Notes under the pieces: generated by a model | Told to the model about the DNA's origin: nothing | What the model saw: only the letters and a program-made list of their open reading frames with translations | Database searches by the model: none | Part shown: one piece after another, positions 1-9,700 of the stretch | Layout of the letters: each line of letters begins with the position of its first letter | Position numbering within the stretch: position 1 is the stretch's first letter | Position numbers and translations under genes: made by a program | Assembly (NCBI GenBank): GCA_963843645.1 | Contig: CAWJLE010000001.1 | Span: 620,001 to 684,000, forward strand | Source: CAWJLE01 sp963843645 | GTDB lineage: Bacteria > Chloroflexota > Anaerolineae > DAOTYC01 | DNA length: 64,000 nt | Direction of reading: 5' to 3'

Positions 1-1681
1 GGGCGTGGTGCGCAGAAACAGGAGGTAGGGATGGTAGACACAGAGCACACCGACGACGGCCAGAAGCCCGACGAAACCCCAGCCCCACGCCGTGGGTCCG
101 AGCCGCCGTACGGCGAGCACCAGCCCCCACGCCGCGAGGAGGGCCCAGGCCGGGAACAGAGTGTAATAGTGCAGGCCCGGCGTCCGGATCAAGAAGGCGT
201 AGGCGACGAGGTAGACTCCGAACCAGGCGAAGAGCAGCCGAACCGCGATCGGATTGCCGCGCCCCAGGGCCAACAGCAGCAGCGCTGGCAGGACCAGCAG
301 GATGCCGAGGTGGACGCCGCCCACCTGGAGCCATGAAGGTGTGATCGCGCTGCCCAGCAAGCCCGATCCCGAACAGCACCCAGATCCCAATCGGCCAGAG
401 GGCCCGCGGCGAGTTGCGCCGCAGCGCTGCCCACGGCGGCGATGAGCAGCCCCGCCGTCATGCCGACCTCGTAGTAGATGGAATTGTAGAACAGGGCGGA
501 GGTCAGGTAATCGCTCAGATTGTTGAACGGCGCGCGGTCCAGACTGATCCGAATCTCCGTGTACCGGCGAAACGTGTCGCCGAAATGAGGGTGGAGGACG
601 AAAGGCACGTAGTATGCCGCCAGCGCCAGCACGATCAGTCCACCGGCGACGACCAGCGGGCGAACCGCGGGCCAGCGCCAGCCGCTGAACGGGTGCCGAT
701 CCAGGTACAGCAGCAACAGCACTACGGCGATGAGCGCCGGTTTCGTAGTGCGTCAGCAGCCCGAAGCCCAGCAATCCGAGGCCCAGCATGCCGTAGCGAC
801 GCCTCTTGCTCAGGGATAGGCTTCGCGGCTCAGCCGATAGTAACAGAGCACCGCCGATATCAGCGTCAGCGCGACGATGCCCTGGTATTGGACCATGCGC
901 GAGAAGCCCAGGAAGATGCCGTTGAGGGCGAGCAGCAGTGCCGCCGCGACCCCGACGCGCGGCCCCAGCAGCCGGCGGCCCAGGACGTAAGCGCCCAGGA
1001 CGGCCCAGAAGCTCGCCAGGGCGAACGGGAAAGCGCAAGCCCGGACTCATCGAAGCCTCGCGTGAAGACCGCAAACGACGCGGCCACGATCAATTCCACC
1101 GGGCCTTTGCGATGCAGCAGCAACGCGTCGTCCTGTCCGGCGATGGCCAGGCGAGACAGGCGGGTCACGTCGATCTCGTCGCCCTGGTATTCCGAATAAC
1201 CCAGAGAGACGAAGCGCAGTGCGAGAGTGAGGAGCAGCACGCCCAACAGCAGCCCGATTTCCACCTGACGGATCGACAGCGGCGGCTCCACCGAACGCAG
1301 GGGCGCGCGCGCGATCCAATTCGCAGCCAGGAGTGCGACGACAGCCAGGTCCAGCGCGAATACGACGGCCGTCAGCGAGAGCGGTCCGGGCAAAAACTGC
1401 AGGACCAGGACGACGAGGGTGGAGAGCACGTAGCTGCACGCAGCGCTGAGCACCGCCCGCTCGGCCTCGCGCCCGGCGCCCCGGCGGCCGAACACGGCCC
1501 GCATGAACAGGAAGCCCGGCAGGTAGCCATACAGAACCGCTCCGGCCAGCAAGCTGAGCCAGAGACTCCTGCCCAGGAATAGCGCCAGGTTGCACAGCAC
1601 TGCCGCGGCGATCACCCAGCCGTAGGACAGCACGAGCGCCTGCCTGAACTGCCCGCCCCCGCCGGCATCCGGAATTCTCAA
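1..1681 (-). CDS. GT39-type membrane glycosyltransferase, QGDE sub-class (5'-complete, frameshifted, runs off left edge)
   Basis: This is an integral-membrane GT-C glycosyltransferase that should use a polyprenyl-phosphate sugar on the outer face of the membrane. The first hydrophobic helices are followed by the acidic motif EYQGDE and the RKGP segment, both shared with the intact homologue at 6992-9502. The reading frame breaks near 1035, between about 735 and 845, and near 400. The pieces join into one homologous protein, including the VPFVLHPHF loop, and the frame continues past base 1. The start is a TTG at 1681 that overlaps the TGA stop of the upstream gene (TTGA), which suggests translational coupling. 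No C-terminal beta-rich tail can be judged because the gene is cut. Acceptor and sugar are unknown. Confidence 0.75.
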
Positions 1682-3819
1682 CGTGAAGCCTGTCCTCCCC
1701 CGAGATGTACGAGGTCGATTATAACATCATCGCTCTCTGGGGCAAGCCTCGCGCCCGTGTCGTCTGACACCAGGCCGACCGCAAGCCGATAGTCGCCGGC
1801 CGACAACCCGGCGGGCACCTCTAACTCGTGAACGTCGCGCAAAATCGTGCCGCGCGGCCACTTGCTCGTGGGGTACTGTTCGTGGTACGGGTTGCTCCGG
1901 TCTTCGGCCCACACCTTGCCGGCGGCGTCGACCAGGCGCAAGTCTACCAGGTAATCCTGGCTCATGACGGCCAGGCTCTGCCAGTAGAGCGCGACGCGCA
2001 CGACGGCCGGCTCGGCCGGCTGGACCGAAACCGACGGCGGGTCGTATCCCAGGAACAGCATCTCCGACCCGAAAGTGCGCCGCACGACGTTCTTGGCCGG
2101 GATCAGCTCGTCCGGCACGTACTCCGGCGTCCGATAGATCCAGGCGTAGTCGATGCCGCGGATGCGAATCACGCGCTCGGGCGTCTGTGTTCCCAGGTAG
2201 CGCATGGTGGCCTCGTCCGGCTGATCGGTCTGCCGCTGCGAAACGTAGGACACCACGTAGTCCGAGGCGTGCCAGGCCACCAGGTCGAATTCCCGCGGGT
2301 CGTCGTTGGCGAGCTTCCGGACCTGCCCGGGGAAATACGGGCTGAACTCACGGCGATAGTAGCTGGATGCGGACAGTTCGGCCGCCCCGGTCTTGGCGCT
2401 GAGGTAACGCCCCACCTGGTCCAGGCCCTCCCCCCAGCCGATCAGCAGGACGCGCGGCGCGGTCACCGGGCCGCCTACGAGCGGATTGTAATAGGCGAGA
2501 TAATAGGGATGATAAGCAATCACCAGAGCCGCCTGACCCAGCGCCAATACCGCCAGGGCAAGGTGCATTCCGCGGCGCCGCGCCCGGTCCCACAATGCCG
2601 AGAGGCCGATGGCAGCCAGGATATCGCACAGCAGGATCGCGGGCAGCACGTAGCGGTCGTTCTTCTTGGCGCTGAAGCTGATAGCGACGATGAAGAGAAC
2701 GACGAAGAGGGCCAGCCACGTTCCAGAGTTCCCGGACTTCCGACACAGACCGCCGGGTTGCGTCGGAAGTCGCGAAGGAAGTCTCCAATTCGCCGCGAGT
2801 CTCCACGCGAGCGCCGCCAGCCCGACCCCGACGAGCGGCGTGGTGCGGAACAGCCACACGACCGGGTAGAACAGGGCGCCCGGATCGTTCGTGGCCTGGC
2901 CGAAGAAGAACTGGTTGTGACCGGCGGCCGCCAGCTCTTCCGACCGCGCCCACATCTGCAGCGCCGTGTCGATGGGGTTGGTCCACATGGCCGGCCACAG
3001 CGCGTAGAAGACGAGGGCCAGCGCCCCCCCCCACGCCGCGAGAACCGCCAGCGCGGTCCAGACCCGGACCGGCCCGAAGATCCGCCGGCGGACGGCCCAG
3101 ACGACCACCCAGCCACACGCCCAGGGCCCCAGCGCCAGCGCGGTCGGCTTGGTCAGCGCCGCGAGCCCGGCCAGCGCCCCCGAGCCGATCAGAGCCGGCC
3201 AGGATACCCCCGGCTCGTCCCCCATGTGCAGGGCCAGGGCCAGCAGGCACACTGACAGGACCACGAAGCCGGAGACCAACGCGTCCTGGTGCAGCACCCG
3301 GCTGTGCGCCAGGAAGAAGGGGTCCAGGGCAATCAACGCGCCGCCGATGAGGGCCACCCGCTCGCCCCACAGGCGCCGCACGACGACGTAGATGGCCACG
3401 ACCATTAGCGCCGTGACCAGCGCCACCGGCACGCGGGCCGCGGGCAGCACGTCGAGTGGATTCGCCGGCTGCGCCTGGACGGCGGCCAGGAAGCCCGGCA
3501 GGTCCTTGCTCGCGGCCAGGCCGGGGTCCAGGTGCGCGCGCCAGCCCAATTGGTGGAGGACGTAACGCGCCCAGATGCCGGCCATGCCCAGCCATTTGGT
3601 CGTGATGCCGGCCGGATTGCCTTCGTGGAAAGCCAGCGACAGGTTGCCGGTCAGGAACGCGCGCAGCAGGTCCACCGATCGCTCCATCCAACGGCGCTCG
3701 TCCGGCGTCATGAAGGCGCCCAGACTGGTCAGCCGTGGGGCGGCCGCCAGCACGAAGAGCACGATAGGATACAGGTAACGGCCCGCGTGTCGTTGGGGCG
3801 AAGCGCTCGAGGTGCTCAT
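1678..3819 (-). CDS. GT39-type membrane glycosyltransferase, PDERRW sub-class, with one C-terminal beta-rich tail
   Basis: This intact 713-residue protein is a GT39/ArnT-like enzyme. After the first transmembrane helix comes the TPDERRWMERS motif, whose acidic pair is the likely catalytic site in the first outer loop. Many hydrophobic segments follow to about residue 460, then a soluble region containing the class-specific TPERVIRI block. From about residue 585 there is a beta-rich tail (LGYD, YWQSL, DYLVDLRLVD, YPTSKW, GDYRLAVGL). The ATG at 3819 overlaps the TGA of the upstream TPR-GT39 gene (ATGA), and its own stop overlaps the next gene, so four array genes form one transcription unit. 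The loop at 2734-2783 is built of GACTTCC-type half-sites and is longer than in its relatives. Confidence 0.85.
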   Translation of the reverse strand: MSTSSASPQRHAGRYLYPIVLFVLAAAPRLTSLGAFMTPDERRWMERSVDLLRAFLTGNLSLAFHEGNPAGITTKWLGMAGIWARYVLHQLGWRAHLDPGLAASKDLPGFLAAVQAQPANPLDVLPAARVPVALVTALMVVAIYVVVRRLWGERVALIGGALIALDPFFLAHSRVLHQDALVSGFVVLSVCLLALALHMGDEPGVSWPALIGSGALAGLAALTKPTALALGPWACGWVVVWAVRRRIFGPVRVWTALAVLAAWGGALALVFYALWPAMWTNPIDTALQMWARSEELAAAGHNQFFFGQATNDPGALFYPVVWLFRTTPLVGVGLAALAWRLAANWRLPSRLPTQPGGLCRKSGNSGTWLALFVVLFIVAISFSAKKNDRYVLPAILLCDILAAIGLSALWDRARRRGMHLALAVLALGQAALVIAYHPYYLAYYNPLVGGPVTAPRVLLIGWGEGLDQVGRYLSAKTGAAELSASSYYRREFSPYFPGQVRKLANDDPREFDLVAWHASDYVVSYVSQRQTDQPDEATMRYLGTQTPERVIRIRGIDYAWIYRTPEYVPDELIPAKNVVRRTFGSEMLFLGYDPPSVSVQPAEPAVVRVALYWQSLAVMSQDYLVDLRLVDAAGKVWAEDRSNPYHEQYPTSKWPRGTILRDVHELEVPAGLSAGDYRLAVGLVSDDTGARLAPESDDVIIDLVHLGGGQASR

Positions 3820-6800
3820 TGCACGGTCACCTTCGCCACGAGGATAGCGTCGCCCTCCGGCGCAGCCGCCTCGCCGGCCACGGCCAGGCGCTGCCCGGTC
3901 GCCGGCAGGTACATCCCAGCCCGGATCGTGTACTCACCGGGCGGGGCATCGGCCGGAATGGCGAGAGGATAGGAATCGCGTACGATCTGGCCGGCGGACC
4001 AGCCGTCCGTAGGGTAGAAGCCGTCCGCCGGCTCATTGTCTTTCTGCGCCCAGAGCTTGCCGGCGGCGTCTGACAGGTGAGTGAAGACCGTGTAGCGTGC
4101 CGGAAGGCGATCCTCGGCCTGCCAGAACAGCGTCAGGGTGAGGGTTCCGCCGCGCTGCGCTGCGCCGTCCAGGCGGTAGCCCAGAAGACGGAACTTTGCC
4201 GTCCAGCACAGCCTGTCGCGTCGCGGTCAGGTCCAGCCGATCGGGCGGCCAGGCGACTTGGGGAATCTCGACCGGGCCCAACGTCACTTCGCCGCCATCA
4301 GTGGACCGCAGCCAATCGTCCGTCGTGGCGCACTGCACGGCCAGCGCAATGGGGTAAGAGCCGGGCGGCGTGCCGGGACGAATCGGGACCTCGATGACCT
4401 GCTCCAGCGCAACGTCCCGCGCCCTCAAACCGCCGGGCACGCCCTGGCGCTGCAGGTCGGCGTGGCCCTCGCCCCAAACGTCGTAGACGGCGTTGATCAC
4501 CTTGGCGTACGCGCGCTCAGTACGTCCGGCGTTCGGCCCAGGCGTCCACCGCAGGATCACATCGACCTTCCCATCCTCAGCGACGTGGCTCGCGTCGACG
4601 CGATAGTCCTTCAGCTCCGGGCCATCGACGTAGCGGGCCGACAACGGCTGCACGGCGGGGGCGGCGACAGACCCGCTCGTGCGCGCACCGGCTGCCGCCG
4701 CCTCGGTCTGCCAGTCGTCCAGAAACGCCCAGCGCGGCCCCTGCCGCCCGGCCGCCTGATAGTGCACGAGGGCTTCCTCAGGCAAGCCGTCCGCGGCCAA
4801 TGCCCGCCCCAGCCGGGCTTCGTACCAGGCGTCGTCCGGACGCAGGCTGACCGCCTGCCGATAATGGGCTACGGCACGCTGGACGTTTCCCTGGCGCTCC
4901 TGCAGCCCGCCCAGCGCGGCTTCGACGTTCGCCCAGCCGGACCCCGTTTCCACCTCGGCGGCAGCCCGAGCGGCCTCGTAGTCGGCCGCGGCCCCCGCCC
5001 AATCTCCGCCTGCGGCCAGCAGATCGCCGCGCAAGACACGGTACCAGGGATTCGCGGGCTGCTGCACGATCGCCCGATCGAAATGGCGTCGGGCGTCGTC
5101 GGCCCGGCCGCGGACCCACGCGATCTGCCCCAGCGCGCGCTCCAGCCCGTCCGTGTTGCCCTGCACCAGGTCCAGGGCCGCGGAATACTCGCTCTCAGTG
5201 CGCTCCCAATCACCCAGGGCCAACGCATCGTCGCCGCGCGCGACGTGAGCGCCCGGCTCGCCCACGAGAGGCTGCCGCAGCCGAAAGACAACCGCCGGGC
5301 TGGGCAGACCGCCTTCGACCAGCGCCAGCTCCCAGCCCGCCGGCAACACCCGAATGCCGAGCGGGCGCTCGTTCTCCGGCACGGAGTGCTTCGTGTCCGG
5401 CCATGCGGGGTAAAGAATTTCCTTGAAAAGGTTCAACCGTCGCAGGTACAGCTCCGGGGTCATCACGAGATAGCGCGCCTGTCCGCTCTGCACGTAGGTC
5501 GCAAAGCGGGGCCAATCCAAATTGGACGGTACCCCCACCACGCGCGAGCGGCCTTCGACGAGCCATATCGGCAGGCCGTGGCTCGGCCCGTGGACGATCG
5601 TGGCCCCTTGCGCAATCGCGCCCAGCCGGTTCACGAACGCCGCCTGAGTGCGATTCGCGTCCTCGTCGCTGGCGAACGCGTTGGTCCACCGGAAGTCCGC
5701 CACCGCACGTCCGAACGCGAACAGGACGGCGGCTGTTACGAGCAGGGTCACCCCCCGCCTGAGCCAGGGAAGCACCTCCGGACGTCCACGGAAGACGTAG
5801 CCGGCCAAAGCGACGGCCGCACCTGCCAGGAGCGTGTAGCCCAGGGGAAGCAGCGGCTGCACGTAGCGCGCGTCGTAAGTCACCGGCACGATCCAGATCA
5901 TCACCAACGCGTAGATCGCCAGGTACGTTGTCGTGAAGACGACGAAGCGGCCGTTGGCGCGGACGTACTTCCACACGTCCCGGGCTCGCCAGGCAATCAA
6001 CGCCAGCCCCACGGCAAGCGCCGCCCACAACGGCCACGTGGACGCGCCGCGGGCGCCCAGCCACCTGGCGATGGGCAACACGGGCAGGAAGATCGACGCG
6101 GTCAGGAGAGCGAAGCTGACCGAACCCTCGTAGAGGCGGTCGGCGACGTCGGCCAGGCTGTGGGTCTGGAAGTAACGGGACATCGAGAACTGCATATCCG
6201 GGCCGACCGCGAAGAACTGCTCCCAGTCGTCCATCCATAGGGAGTTCATGTTGCCCGTCTGCACCGGCGCGCCGGTCGTCTCGACGTTGTAGAACAGCGT
6301 GGGGGCCACGAAGAGGAAAGCTACCGCCACGAATGCCAGCCATTTCAGGTAACCGCGCGCCTTCAGGCGATAAGCGGCAACCGCGCCGGCTGCCGCGGCG
6401 ACGAGCCCGGCAGCGGCCGAGTCCTTGGCGAGGTAACCCACGCCGGTCAGCGCTCCGCCCAGCAGCCAATAGCGCCACTTTTCGGTTTCCAGCGCGCGCA
6501 GCCCGACGTACCAAATGAGAAGCATGAGAAGCGCCAGCAGCGGCTCCACCATCACCATGGCTGACTCGCCCAGGAACGTGCGGTTGCCGGCCACGAACAG
6601 CGCCACGCACACGCCAGCGACGCGGCTTCCACTCAACCGGGCCGCGACGAGGTAAGATCCCAGCACGGTTGCGGCGGCCGATGCCAGGGCCACCAGCTTG
6701 GCCCAGGTGAAGTAGCTCATCTCGCGCTGCGCGAAGGGAGCGAGCAGCCAGGAGAACAGGGGCTGGCGGTATGGGTCGGTGAGGCGGCCATCTTCGCGGA

Positions 6801-6948
6801 CGGCCAGGCCGATAGTGAGGTACGCGCCCTGGTCCAGCGTGTCGGATTGCGTGTTCGCAACGACTTCGCCGTAGCCGTTCAGCACGAAGCCGAACAGAAC
6901 GAGCGCCAGCAGAAACGGCGAACAGGCTCGCGCGAGAGTTGTCTTCAC
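3816..6948 (-). CDS. GT39-type membrane protein fused to TPR repeats and two C-terminal beta-rich domains (one frameshift)
   Basis: This gene encodes an unusual chimera. Residues 1 to about 450 are GT39-like membrane helices with an acidic first loop (DTLDQGAYL). About 570-740 is a run of TPR-like helix pairs (ALGDWERTESEYSAAL, GRADDARRHFDRAI, VAHYRQAVSLRPDDAWY). Two beta-rich domains follow: a first type with VYDVWGEG and PGTPPGSY, and a second type with LLGY, FWQA and ADGFYPT. The second domain is out of frame because of one extra base near 4191. Removing that base restores it through a stop at 3816 that overlaps the next gene by ATGA. The TPR block suggests a protein partner, possibly on the outer face, but this is inference. 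Confidence 0.78.
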
Positions 6949-6991
6949 AGCGATGGAACTTCCGACGTGTGGCTCCTTCCCGGGCTTCCGC

Positions 6992-9502
6992 TCAATGGGG
7001 CGTGCACAGGCGTTTGTACGTGACGGCGGTCAGATTGCCGAAAGTGCTCGTTTCGCCTTTCCCGTATCGGTCGGTCAGCCAGCTGCGGGCCTGGGCCGTC
7101 GCTTCTCCGTTGACGCCGGCCAAGACGCCCAGCGTTACCTGGAACTTGCTGCCGACCTGCTGTTCCAGCGCCGGTGCGCTCCAGGGCAAAGGCAGCGTCG
7201 CGCAGGTCGCCGGCCCGGCGTAATAGTAATTCAGAGCAGCTGCCAACACCGGATCGTTGAGTAGGACCAGTCCCTGATTCGGTCCCTGGTCGCTCAGCTT
7301 CTGGCTCAGCGCCGCCACGTCTTCTTCCCGCAGCCCGTACTGGAAATCGTGCCGGTAGTCGCTCAGCCAGTCCACCGCATCGAAGGCCGGCTCGTATTGT
7401 TCGGCATCGTAGTAACGGATGGATGAGATCTCGGCGTCGCCCTTGCGCTGGTAGATGCTGATCTGCGGCACGCCACCTACGCGGATCTGACCCATCAGGT
7501 CGTATCGCTCTTCCACCCATTCGCGCGGGTAGCTCTCTTTCATGACAAGCTTCGGCGTCGACTCGTCGAACAGGAAGTAGCGCGGGTCTTGGTCCACTTT
7601 CACCGGTTCGCGCGTGTACGTCCACTCCGGCTTGACCTGCTTTCGGTTGCCGGTGTACGTGCCCCGCAGCTCGCCCTGCCGATACAGGACAGACAGCACT
7701 TTCCAGCCCGACTTGCGCGGGAAGCCGAAGAAGCCGCCGTCCGGGATCGCCGTTTGCGGCGTCCAGTAGAGGGGGCTCCGATGAGCCGGAAAATCCACGG
7801 CGTACTGCGGCGTCGTCTGGACGAACGCCAGGTACAGGTAACCGGCCATCAAGACGTACACCGCTCCGGCCACCGCCCAGCCTGCCCAGAGCACCGGTCG
7901 GCGTCGCCGCACCGGCGTGCTCCCGGCCAGCCAGTCCAGGCCCACTGCGGCCACCAGGGCCGCGCCGGGCGCCAGGGTGTAGTAGTGCAGCCCGGGGACC
8001 TTGATGAAGAACGCGTAGGCGATGAAGTTCGTGAACAGCCAGGCCAGCGCCGCCTGTTCAATCCGCTTCGCCGACGGAAAGACCATGGCCAGGATCAGCA
8101 CCGGCGCAAAGAACGCGAAGGCCCAGGATCGATCTCCGACGGCCAGGACCTCGGGCGCCGCGAGCGACAGCACAGTACCAACCGCGACCAGCCCCACCGC
8201 CACGTAAGCCGCCCACCGCCACCGCCCCAACATCGACCGCTTCAGAATCGCGAGCGCCCCAAGCCCGTACAACAGAGCCGTGAGCACGACGTAGTACACC
8301 GAATTGTAGAAGATGCTGGACTCGACGTAGCGGCTAACATTGTCGAAAGGTCCCTCGCCCCAACCGATCCGGTTGTGGGTGTAGACGTCGCTGGTCTGGC
8401 TGAAGTGCGGATGCAGCACAAAGGGCACGTAGAAGACCGCCAGCAGCGCCAACACTCCGGCGGCGCCGAGCGCCAGCTCCGGGAGGCTCTCCCTGGTCAG
8501 CCACCGTTTCCGCTCGTGCACCAGGATCATGGCCATCGGCACCGCAATCATCGCGGCCTCATAGTGGGTGAGCAGAACGAGGCCGAACAGGATTAGCGCC
8601 GCGCTCACGTATCTCCGGCGCAGGACCGCGGCCTCGACGACCGACATTCGATGCAGGCAGTACACGATCAGCACGAGGGCCAGCAAGACCACGCCCTGGT
8701 ATTGCACCAGGCGCGAGAAACCGACGGCCACGCCGTCGATGGCCAGCACCGCGGCCGCCAGGAGTCCGACGCGTCGATTCCAGGCGGCGGCGCCCAGCCA
8801 GTACAGCGCCGCGACCGAGAGCACGCTCGCCAGCGCAAACGGGAAACGAAGCGCCAGCTCGTCGAAGCCGTTCGTGCCCAGCGCAAACGCGGCGGTCACC
8901 ATGATCTGGGTCGGCCCTTTGCGCTGCAGGAACAGCTCCTCGCGATTCCCGACGAGCGCCTGCCGCGCCCGGTAGACCACGTCGGCCTCGTCGCCCAGGT
9001 ACTCGGCGTAGCCAAGGTTGCCGATGCGCACGGACGAGGCCAACAGCAAAATCAGGACCAGTCCCGCGAGCGCCGCGTAGGCGGACACGGAGCGATCCAG
9101 ATGTACGGGAGACCACAGAGCAAGCCCGCGGCGATAGCCGGCGGCCAGAGTGATCGCCACGATCACGTCGGAGATGCCCAGCAACGCGGAATACGTGATG
9201 GGCATGGGCAGATACCCGAGCAACAGCAACACGACGGTGACGATGAGCGTGGTGAAGGCGCTGCCCAACAACAGCACCTCCGGCCAGGCCGGCGCCCGGC
9301 GATCAGGGGCAGCCGAGGCGAGAGCGTACGACACGATCAACGCCCCGGGCAGGACCCCGAAGAGGACGGCACTGCCGACCAGGCGCCCGTACAGGCCGGA
9401 CGGGACCAGGGTGAGCACGTTCGCCGCGACCCCAATCAGAATCACGGCGACGTAAGCGCCATAGGACCTGTTGGATTTCAGGGCAGATGCCGGCTGTCCC
9501 AA
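6992..9502 (-). CDS. GT39-type membrane glycosyltransferase, QGDE sub-class
   Basis: This intact 836-residue membrane protein has an extra N-terminal hydrophobic region of about 160 residues before the GT39-like core. The core begins with GYAEYLGDEADVV, whose DE pair is the presumed catalytic site, and continues through LQRKGPTQIMV and LRFPFALASV. It is closest to the genes at 1-1681 and 15876-18029. The C-terminal part is a soluble region of about 250 residues without the beta-rich tail seen elsewhere. I chose a TTG start at 9502 because AAAGGA lies about 6 bases upstream, and a minus-strand promoter lies at 9553-9580. It is the first gene of the four-gene run ending at the left edge. Confidence 0.85.
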   Translation of the reverse strand: MGQPASALKSNRSYGAYVAVILIGVAANVLTLVPSGLYGRLVGSAVLFGVLPGALIVSYALASAAPDRRAPAWPEVLLLGSAFTTLIVTVVLLLLGYLPMPITYSALLGISDVIVAITLAAGYRRGLALWSPVHLDRSVSAYAALAGLVLILLLASSVRIGNLGYAEYLGDEADVVYRARQALVGNREELFLQRKGPTQIMVTAAFALGTNGFDELALRFPFALASVLSVAALYWLGAAAWNRRVGLLAAAVLAIDGVAVGFSRLVQYQGVVLLALVLIVYCLHRMSVVEAAVLRRRYVSAALILFGLVLLTHYEAAMIAVPMAMILVHERKRWLTRESLPELALGAAGVLALLAVFYVPFVLHPHFSQTSDVYTHNRIGWGEGPFDNVSRYVESSIFYNSVYYVVLTALLYGLGALAILKRSMLGRWRWAAYVAVGLVAVGTVLSLAAPEVLAVGDRSWAFAFFAPVLILAMVFPSAKRIEQAALAWLFTNFIAYAFFIKVPGLHYYTLAPGAALVAAVGLDWLAGSTPVRRRRPVLWAGWAVAGAVYVLMAGYLYLAFVQTTPQYAVDFPAHRSPLYWTPQTAIPDGGFFGFPRKSGWKVLSVLYRQGELRGTYTGNRKQVKPEWTYTREPVKVDQDPRYFLFDESTPKLVMKESYPREWVEERYDLMGQIRVGGVPQISIYQRKGDAEISSIRYYDAEQYEPAFDAVDWLSDYRHDFQYGLREEDVAALSQKLSDQGPNQGLVLLNDPVLAAALNYYYAGPATCATLPLPWSAPALEQQVGSKFQVTLGVLAGVNGEATAQARSWLTDRYGKGETSTFGNLTAVTYKRLCTPH

Positions 9503-9552
9503 TATCGATCCTTTCTCAAGGCATCGTCTGGCTCGTGGCGGGTATGGGCGGC

Positions 9553-9580
9553 ATTATAGCACGAGTCCTGTCGTTGTCAT
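9553..9580 (-). promoter_or_regulatory. Sigma-70-like promoter for the leftward GT39 unit, with a 13-bp-period direct repeat
   Basis: On the minus strand ATGACA (9575-9580) is followed after 16 bases by a perfect TATAAT (9553-9558). The 12-mer TTGTCATAGCAG occurs at 9574-9585 and again at 9587-9598 and overlaps the -35 element. This is a possible operator, because the repeat period is 13 bases. Confidence 0.55.
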
Positions 9581-9610
9581 AGCAGATTGTCATAGCAGGT
9601 TGAAGGACAA

Positions 9611-9639
9611 TTGACGAACCCCGGATTTGATGCTAGGAT
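9611..9639 (+). promoter_or_regulatory. Sigma-70-like promoter for the 9701 GT39 gene
   Basis: TTGACG (9611-9616) and TAGGAT (9634-9639) are separated by 17 bases and lie about 60 bases before the ATG at 9701. This makes the 9503-9700 gap a divergent promoter region. Confidence 0.45.
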
Positions 9640-9700
9640 AGCAATCAGTACGCAAAGGATATCCCCTCCGCACCACAGATCGAAACAGACAGGATGACGC

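Noticed and set aside
1828..3255. Long plus-strand frames opposite the glycosyltransferase genes
   Set aside because: They mirror real minus-strand genes and are arginine- and proline-rich, as expected for shadow frames in GC-rich DNA.
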